Part shown: one piece after another, positions 57,279-64,000 of the stretch | Layout of the letters: each line of letters starts with the position of its first letter | How positions within the stretch are numbered: the stretch's first letter is position 1 | Assembly (NCBI GenBank): GCA_026874595.1 | Contig: CM049307.1 | Location: 2,875,579-2,939,578 of the forward strand | DNA: 64,000 bases | Direction: 5' to 3' | From: Sipunculus nudus | Taxonomy: Eukaryota; Annelida; Sipuncula; Golfingiida; Sipunculidae | Translations under genes and position numbers: made by a program | The notes under the pieces: model-generated | Seen by the model: the letters and a program-made list of their open reading frames with translations, nothing else | What the model was told of the DNA's origin: nothing | Databases searched by the model: none

Positions 57279-57317
<39 letters not shown>
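57279..57317. repeat. (TA)n microsatellite
   Basis: About 19 AT units; it cuts into the end of the coding relic on the minus strand. Confidence 0.95.
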
Positions 57318-57321
<4 letters not shown>

Positions 57322-57349
57322 AGGAGAGCAAAACAGTTTGTGTTGAATG

Positions 57350-57751
57350 AGAAATATAAAAAAAAATTGTATAGCGTACAGTTTCCGTATCACGACTGCA
57401 GGAACATCCTTCTAAGCATTTTGATGTCCTACATTTACAGGACACAGTTTTGATAATGTCTGGCTTTCCTGGTTTGGACATCATTACTGGTACAAGTTTT
57501 ACTTTATCTATGGTCCGGTCATATCGTGGCAGATCTGGGTGACTTGTTCTCCTTTGTAAAGTGCTATAGATATATAGTACATGAGTACATGAAATCTGAA
57601 CGCATCCTCTGTGACAGGTAGTGCTCTGAGGTCTGGCTTTGTCAATGCTTACATGTGTTGCCTGAGACTGTCGAGAGAATCAAGACCACTTCTCCTGTAT
57701 CTGTGCTTCTGTAGAGCTAATCTTGAATTGACCAGCAAAGGCCCTGACGTG
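57350..57751 (-). pseudogene. Cysteine-rich-tail protein relic of an uncharacterised invertebrate family
   Basis: Minus strand, after an acceptor-like 'GTAATTTTCAG': 'HVRAFAGQFKISSTEAQIQE' and 'KWS' to a TGA (57680-57682). In the next frame follow 'LDSLDSLRQHM', a stop, 'DLRALPVTEDAFRFHVLMYY' and 'ISIALYKGEQVTQICHD'. Back in the first frame: 'VKLVPVMMSKPGKPDIIKTV' and 'SCKCRTSKCLEGCSCSRD'. The 'LPxTEDAFxxH' motif, then 'VPVM', then a CxC-x5-C-x3-CxC tail is a pattern I know from uncharacterised invertebrate proteins often carried with transposons; the function is unknown. Two frame changes and stops make it a pseudogene. The tail is cut before the further Cys pairs expected. Confidence 0.5.
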
Positions 57752-59416
57752 CTGAAAATTACAATCGTATAAACAAGTAAGATATAATAATCTAAAATTA
57801 ATCCTAAGCTGAAACAAATGTACGTACAAAGAAAAGTTTTCTAGAATTTTGGAAAATATGAGGGATGGGGGTAAGGTCCCACAATCGCTGACATATAAGC
57901 GTTGACATAAAAATTGTTAGTACATGTCAAGGCCCTAGTTCTTAGCTAATCAATGGTACCATATATGTGAAAAAAAATACAAGCAAGTAGCATCTGTGAA
58001 TTAAAAATGGATCAGAAGCAGGTAGCAAAAAAAGTCATAAAATTACTCAACCTTCAGAAACAAAAGCAATACTAAAAGTACTTTTGCAAGAGTATTGAGA
58101 CTGCCAATATTACTTTCCAACCTCTAGGGTTGATCTTCTAAACATGTAAGGGATGTAAAATTTTATATCTGAGGCTGTTAGGTAGAAGCCTATTTTTCAA
58201 AGTACAGAGCTTGGCCCCCTGACTATACATTGAAAACTTTATTAGAAATTCAATAAGATATGAAAATATTTTCTCAAATGCATATGTGGGGCAAGGTCAC
58301 TGGCCATATGCCGGAACTACATTTAAAAGCTGCTGATTAGTTGGTTGTATTTTTTCATAAATATTATTTAATGAATACCGAAAGCATACAATCTGAGCCT
58401 TGAAGAATGCCTGGGATTATTTATTATCACAATACGTACCAACCATATGAATAAATGTTTACAAAAATGTGATAATCACAAAGCAACCAATGGCAGACGC
58501 AATGTCAAGTGACAACAAGATCAAGAAAAACCACGTGGCTGTCAACTAGAATTTTTGGTTTAGATTAGATTTTATCTCATATAAGGCCGTAAGTCAATCC
58601 TAGACACCGTTCTCAAGTCATTATATGTTATATGAAAATTATACTGCCACGATTATCTGTTAACCTTCCTTTCTAACCAGGGTAAGGGGGTCAGGGGGAA
58701 ATATTTTTCAACTGAAATATATATTTGGATTTCACAGTTGTTCAAATGTGTATATATAAGTTTTTAACCTACGTTAATAAGCTTTAATATTTATCTAAAA
58801 TCTGTAATTCTTAACCTGGTTAAGTATTAAAAAAACACAACCTGCCAATATCTTTTAATGTTTACTTAAAATATAACTGTTGACATTACTTGCTTCACAG
58901 TCAGCACTGATTTAGATTTCTCCCCTTTTCCCATGAAAAATCCAGTCGATTTCTCGATGAACTGGACTAAGGAAATTTGCGACATGTCTTGTCAGCGTGC
59001 CCTGGAATGCAAATTAATTATTCTTCAGTAATGATTACCGCTCATGGAAGATAAATGATTGACTAGGAACCAACTATTTTACTATAATAATATCAATATA
59101 ATGGGAAGCTCATTCTTCTTTTGGGCTTCGTCCATTTTTTTATTCGAAGTTCTGTAAAATTCTCTGTGTGGTTATACGAATGGTGATTTCCCTGGAGGAT
59201 TTTTCACAACCATATGTACTGCAAATCATCTACATGGCCCTATAAATTTATATTTTATATAAATTTACATTTTTTGACATTAAGTAAAATAACACATATC
59301 AAATATAAAAACTCACATTTTTCTTAACACTTTCAGTTCTAATACTATTTTCAAGGTAACATTCAGCAAAGCAATTTGGAGACAAAACCCTTATATAATT
59401 ATTGAATAATTCTTAC
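57752..59416. other. Intron-like or unassigned sequence
   Basis: AT-rich spacer between the two minus-strand coding relics. If they belong together this is one intron of about 1.67 kb. Nothing else supported. Confidence 0.4.
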
Positions 59417-59527
59417 CTTTGTTTTTTTGGGCATCAGTTCCCATGCAGCCTCAATGAATTGTTTCATGTTCACGGCTTCATCGGCAGTGTCTGTTACCTC
59501 CCTCCTCAAGGAATACTCAAACCTCAG
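59417..59527 (-). CDS. Exon-like segment with canonical splice sites
   Basis: On the minus strand: 'TTTTTTTTAG' acceptor, 111 bp (exactly 37 codons, open), then 'AAG' followed by the donor GTAAGAA. Translation in phase 0: 'LRFEYSLRREVTDTADEAVN' then 'MKQFIEAAWELMPKKTK', well-composed protein with no low complexity. Phase is compatible with the relic that follows downstream on the same strand at 57751. Short length and the absence of a found upstream exon limit certainty. It may be a genuine host exon or part of the same decayed gene. Confidence 0.5.
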
Positions 59528-60584
59528 CTAAAAAAAAGATTAAATTTGTACAAGACCACTTAGTGCATGAATTGTTCAATGAAATATTTATTATATGTTG
59601 TAGTGATTTTGTATCTAATGGCAGTGAGGTGTCTTTTGTACTTGTAATTAATTGAATTGTCTTAGTTGATTACAGCAGGCAACTGGGAACCTCTGCTGTG
59701 AGGTGACAGGGACCAGCTTGCATGTTCCTATGCCTGTAGTCTGGCTGGGGTCACCTGGAAGGTGAAAGGCCATTAGCTGACTTGATTGATGAGGGGTTTG
59801 TATATGTGAAATATTCATGTATGTAGGGGTAGGGTCCTCACCCAGCAGTGTTTAGTCGGCTTCTGACAAGTAAGGATCTAGCAGAAAATCAGTGTTTTCT
59901 TCTGTTTGTCAACTCAGTTGCACGTTACAATATCATGTTGTGAACACTATGTATGTTTAGAGCCAAAGTCATATGAATGATAGAAAACAATTTTGGAAAC
60001 AGTTTAGCTATTTGTTTAAGACGTACATTTACCAAATATAAAATGTAATGGTTATCCATTACTTGACTATGAGTTATAAATTTTTATGGCAAGCAGAATA
60101 ATATTCTTTCCTTTGTGATTCCATCAGATATAAGACCTTTAACGAACAAAATCTATATATTCCCCACCTAAGCAAGTTAAATATGCGTTTGTTTTCTAAT
60201 TAAACTTCGAGTTAACCAAACGTAACCTCGAATAAAGGCAAGCATATATTCCTTAGGTTAATACTAACGTATATCGAACTGAGATAGGGAACAAATTAAA
60301 TAACTATTTCTTGGAGTTTAACCTTAGGTAAAGCAATTGTATACTATGATTACATTGCTCTGTATAATTTTCAGTAAACTTATATTAAATGCTAAGTATG
60401 CTGGATTATACGAAAGATTAACCCATATTAAAATTGAAGTTTAATGTTATTAATTTAACGTTTAATTTAATTTAACGTTAAGTTAAACTATTTTTTTCAA
60501 CGCAAAAGTACCAAATATAACTTCTTATCCAAAATTCAATTGAATTTATTTAATTTATCCTACGTGTTTCCTGGATTAAAACAA
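59528..60584. other. No recognised feature
   Basis: AT-rich; no further exon could be identified upstream of the 59417-59527 segment. Confidence 0.4.
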
Positions 60585-60960
60585 GGGACCCATGAGTCTC
60601 GACGCTCAGCTGAATTTGATTGTAAGGATATTTATGAGCTTTTTCAAAATGTGGTTCAAGTGACCTTTGAGAAGGTACTATCCTTGAACTTACAGCATTT
60701 AGATTATCTCAACAGTCTTTATAAAAATGTGAGGTTGACCGCAGACCATTTAACTTTAGAATCTACGAATTTCTTTCACATTTGGAAGGTAAGGCATGTG
60801 TGAAAGATGGAAAGTTTGGGACGAAAGGGTTGAGTAATATGCGCAAGATGAAAGGTTTGGGATGAAAAGCTTGACTTTAAATGCAGCCAAAATCGTTTTT
60901 AATAAGTGGGTCATGTGACTTTGACCTTTGACATAATTTCACAAAATCGTAAAATGTCTT
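60585..60960 (-). repeat. Family M fragment, inverted
   Basis: Begins GGGACCCATGAGTCTCGACG and CTCAGCTGAATTTG, a decayed version of the family M terminus, and contains 'GTGAAAGATGGAAAGTTTGG' and 'GATGAAAGGTTTGGGATGAA', the reverse complements of the 'CATCCCAAACCTTCCATC' units at 2168-2190. The plus frame 60540-60803 overlaps this and is not a gene. Confidence 0.7.
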
Positions 60961-62571
60961 GCTTTAATGATGGCCCATACATAAATCAAGTTTGAAATCC
61001 ATATGTCAATCCAATCTACATCAGGTATATGGTTTAAACAAGAGAACGGCTACCCGAAAAAATAGTATTTCACCGGCAGGGCTTTACCTCTGTGCAGATG
61101 AGCTTCCAGCAGTGTTCAGAGTTTTATTCGACAAAGATGATACTTTAAAAAGCAAGAATCATTCTATATCATACATGACAGAATTTGTATAGCATATGAG
61201 AACTTCAGACATGAATTTCCAACAATGTTAAACATTTGGGAAACTATAAATGCCCTGTTCTTAGGCATAAGCCTCCTATGTTTTTAACAGTTTCACCATG
61301 GCTGCTTTGCTGCGGATTTCCAATTTTTTTCCTGCCAATTCAAAACAAATACTTCAAATGAATGAATGATGACATCTTTTCACTTCTCTGATGGTACGTT
61401 GAACCTACTTTAAATACTGCTGTGAGCTGAACATTGACGAAATTCCTCATTTCTGTTGAAAAAACGTAACATCCCAGCACCATTCGAAAACATTTGTAAA
61501 GCAACCCGTACGGATACTTTTTGTTTCGATATGTTTTCTTTTAATATTATGATTTCGCATAAAAATTTACAATTTATTTATAACATGTTTAGCTTTCAAT
61601 GTTAAACAAAACATAAGCTTTTGGAGCATGCTTATAAGTACAAAAATTGTAAACTCATAAATTTATAAAAAATATAATATGTTCATAAATAAAAAAAATT
61701 TGAAAAAAATCATATTTTATTCAGATACTACAGGATAGAGAATGTTCAATGCTTTCATAATATAGTCGGAAATGGTCAATATTCAGAGCAACATCAATGA
61801 ATGTTTTTAAATAAAAGAATATCGTTTCACGGACAGTGAAGTCAAATCTACACGCCCTTACTTTAGCAGAGAGAAAGCGGCCCTTCGTACCTGTATTCAT
61901 TGTCTATGTACAAGTTCAATTCACTTGAACGATCAGTCTTTATATTAAGACGGAAATGCATTCTTATCTCAACATGTAAATACCAATAAAGAACATATCC
62001 TTACGATGACAACCAAGTAATTACCGGTAACATCCACTGACCTAACAGGTGTTTCCCCTTCCATGTGTCTCTTGTAACAGCTCCACCAGGTGGCAACAAA
62101 TATCATGTTTTTCTCTAGGTTCTTTTGTTTGTCTGTGTGCAATTTTACGCAAAAGTTTTGAACCAATTTTAATGGAAATTTATGAAGGATTAGGATAATG
62201 CTCAAGAAATAATCCATTAAGTCTGGATGCCACAAAGAAGAATTATCACAATATGAATCAATGGTAGATTCTATCAAAGTGTTACATTATATTATGACAT
62301 AGAAGCGTTTATGTCCTGAAGGTCAGCTAGGATGTGGCTGGTAGGTAGATCTGCTCAGCACAATTTGATGAGAATCCTCCAGACTGACTACTTTTGGTTA
62401 ATTCTGTTATGCTGTTCCAATATCAATCATGCTATATATTATTATTCGAGAACTGTTAATGGTGTTGATAGATGAGCTTTTTATTGATCAGAATGACAAT
62501 ATTTCCAAACCGAGGTCTTGCCCAATTCTGCTTTCCGTTTCCTGCTAATACATGTACTTTTTTGGTCATAT
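60961..62571. other. Unassigned; possible old repeat on the minus strand
   Basis: The section 61970-62280 read inverted has 'AAATTTCCATTAAAATTGG' and 'CACACAGACAAACAAAAG', wording common in mollusc dispersed repeats, so its 102-codon frame is unlikely to be a gene. Nothing else supported. Confidence 0.35.
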
Positions 62572-62576
62572 ATTAT

Positions 62577-63192
62577 ACACATGTGTACGAGAGTGTCTGT
62601 GGTCCGATGTTATGCACACATGTACCAGAGCGCCTGTGGTCCGATGTTATAAACACGTGTACCAGAGCGCCTGTGGTCCGATGTTATAAACACGTGTACC
62701 AGAGCGCCTGTGGTCCGATGTTATGCACACGTGTACCAGAGTGCCTGTGGTCCGATGTTATACACACGTGTACCAGAGCGCCTGTGGTTCGATGTTATAA
62801 ACACGTGTACCAGAGCGCCTGTGGTCCGATGTTATACACACGTGTACCAGAGCGCCTGTGGTCCGATGTTATACACACGTGTACCAGAGCGCCTGTGGTC
62901 CGATGTTATACACACGTGTACCAGAGCGCCTGTGGTCCGATGTTATACACACGTGTAACAGAGCGCCTGTGGTCCGATGTTATACACACGTGTACCAGAG
63001 CGCCTGTGGTCCGATGTTATACACACGTGTACCAGAGCGCCTGTGGTCCGATGTTATACACACGTGAACCAGAGCGCCTGTGGTCCGATGTTATACACAC
63101 GTGTACCAGAGCGCCTGTGGTCCGATGTTATACACTCGTGTACCAGAGCGCCTGTGGTCCGATGTTATACACACGTGTACGAGGATGTCTGT
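62577..63192. repeat. 37-bp minisatellite, about 16-17 copies
   Basis: Unit of GTTATACACACGTGTACCAG plus AGCGCCTGTGGTCCGAT, very homogeneous. Since 37 leaves remainder 1 on division by three, a reading frame cycles through all three phases every three units, producing a 265-codon frame of Tyr-Thr-Arg-Val-Pro-Glu style peptides. This is not a gene. Almost every unit has the palindrome ACACGTGT. Confidence 0.97.
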
Positions 63193-64000
63193 GGTGCTCT
63201 GGTGTCTTGTCTTTTGTACATCTTATATGTCGCCCCCGTGCAAGTTTGTTATTCCTTATAATCAAATAACAACAAAAAGAAAATCTTTTATCAAACTGAC
63301 TTTAATATCGAGAATATACTTAAAAGAATATTACGGTTTCACTCATATGCATAACAGTTCACTGACTTTTTCTGACATTTCTTAAATATTATGTCTGTCG
63401 CGGATTTGTAACAAACCAATGTCATGTCACGCAGTATGTTTACTGACTTAACCCATTACAAATAAGGACATATACATGCTTTTCTCGTAGCCTGTCATTT
63501 TAAGCTGCAGGTCCACAGTCTATACATCGCTGAGCAGGAAATGGTCAATGAATACCGAATAAAATGGACTCAAATGTCTCCCGCATTCTGCATATTGTGT
63601 GTGACATCCGTAAATCCCGCTTCAATTGTTTATCAATCACGTGACCCTTGCTGCCACCGACATCCCGTCACCGGAAGTCGTGTCAGGTCCACATGTCATA
63701 TTCCTGATGAAACATACCGTAAGTACCAGAAAATACGTCATAACGGGCCAACAAATGGACTTCAAACATTTTCATGCCGTCTGCGTATAATTTTTCGGTG
63801 CTACTGCCAGAAGCAGATATGTTTGCAGTCTCATATTGGCCAGTCTCCGGCTTATATGAAACATACACCACCGGGTAACTAATTATACTGGCTACTTTGG
63901 CGGGAAATATATATCATTGCCCAGACGATGCCTGCTAAAATGTCAGCTGTAAATCAGAGGAGGAACTTGCACAGACATTTTAATACAGGATTAATCGGCT
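63193..64000. other. Unassigned sequence with a weak minus frame
   Basis: A minus frame at 63683-63871 ('VYVSYKPETGQYETANIS', 'LYADGMKMFEVHLLARYD') has a plausible composition, and a plus frame of 113 codons overlaps it. Neither shows a domain or splice sites I trust, so no gene is called. Confidence 0.3.

Noticed and set aside
57680-57682. TGA as a selenocysteine codon in the minus-strand relic
   Set aside because: The homologous reading changes frame just before the TGA, so the stop is explained by frameshift decay.
62472-63385. A 265-codon plus frame and overlapping companions
   Set aside because: Generated by the 37-bp tandem repeat cycling through three phases; no domain and no independent support.
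1-64000. tRNA or rRNA genes
   Set aside because: I looked for B-box-like GGTTCGAATCC and conserved rRNA blocks and saw none; a dedicated covariance-model scan could still find a diverged copy.

Overview
The window looks like intergenic or intronic DNA of a metazoan with a repeat-rich genome, most likely a marine lophotrochozoan and probably a bivalve mollusc. The reasons are: no bacterial-type gene packing; degenerate DIRS, Gmr1-like Ty3/gypsy and CR1/jockey-type retroelements; long minisatellites; many (TA)n tracts; and families of roughly 1-2 kb dispersed repeats that open with a GTCCGTC-rich head next to 'GCTCAGCTGA' and 'TATAGCGA', a design I associate with bivalve genomes. The species call is inference. 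I see no intact protein-coding gene, tRNA, rRNA or CRISPR array.

Layout. 1-4.0 kb: a minus-strand non-LTR reverse transcriptase relic, two copies of a dispersed repeat ('family M') and a small G/C-tract MITE. 4.1-9.3 kb: a decayed DIRS retrotransposon (Cys-rich gag motif, YLDD reverse transcriptase, tyrosine recombinase with R, HxxR and Y), split by a 635-bp MITE. 10.6-12.2 kb: a 20-bp minisatellite and a ~145-bp tandem repeat. 12.2-21.5 kb: an inverted pair of repeat arms enclosing a complete but dead LTR retrotransposon on the minus strand (13486-20369). Its order is gag-PR-INT-RT-RNase H, that is, Ty3/gypsy domains in Ty1/copia order, as in the Gmr1 group. 24-25.1 kb: an inverted family M copy. 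28.4 kb: a 197-bp MITE with clean target-site duplication. 30.3-31.2 kb: a CpG-rich foldback element. 33.7-34.4 kb and 40.9-42.4 kb: two plus-strand non-LTR relics. 34.5-48.2 kb: five minisatellite arrays (21-, 39-, 23-, 44- and 43-bp units) plus a second foldback element. 53.7-55.96 kb: a second dispersed repeat family with a 278-bp tandem block. 57.3-59.5 kb: minus-strand coding relics of a cysteine-rich protein family, including one clean-looking exon. 62.6-63.2 kb: a 37-bp minisatellite with an E-box in almost every unit.

There is no operon-like cooperation here. The relations visible are nesting and relative age: the MITE interrupts the DIRS element, a 417-bp element interrupts one inverted arm, and the LTR element sits between the arms. 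Open frames inside the minisatellites are consequences of unit length and simple composition, not genes. All family assignments are from motif reading by eye; no search or alignment was run.
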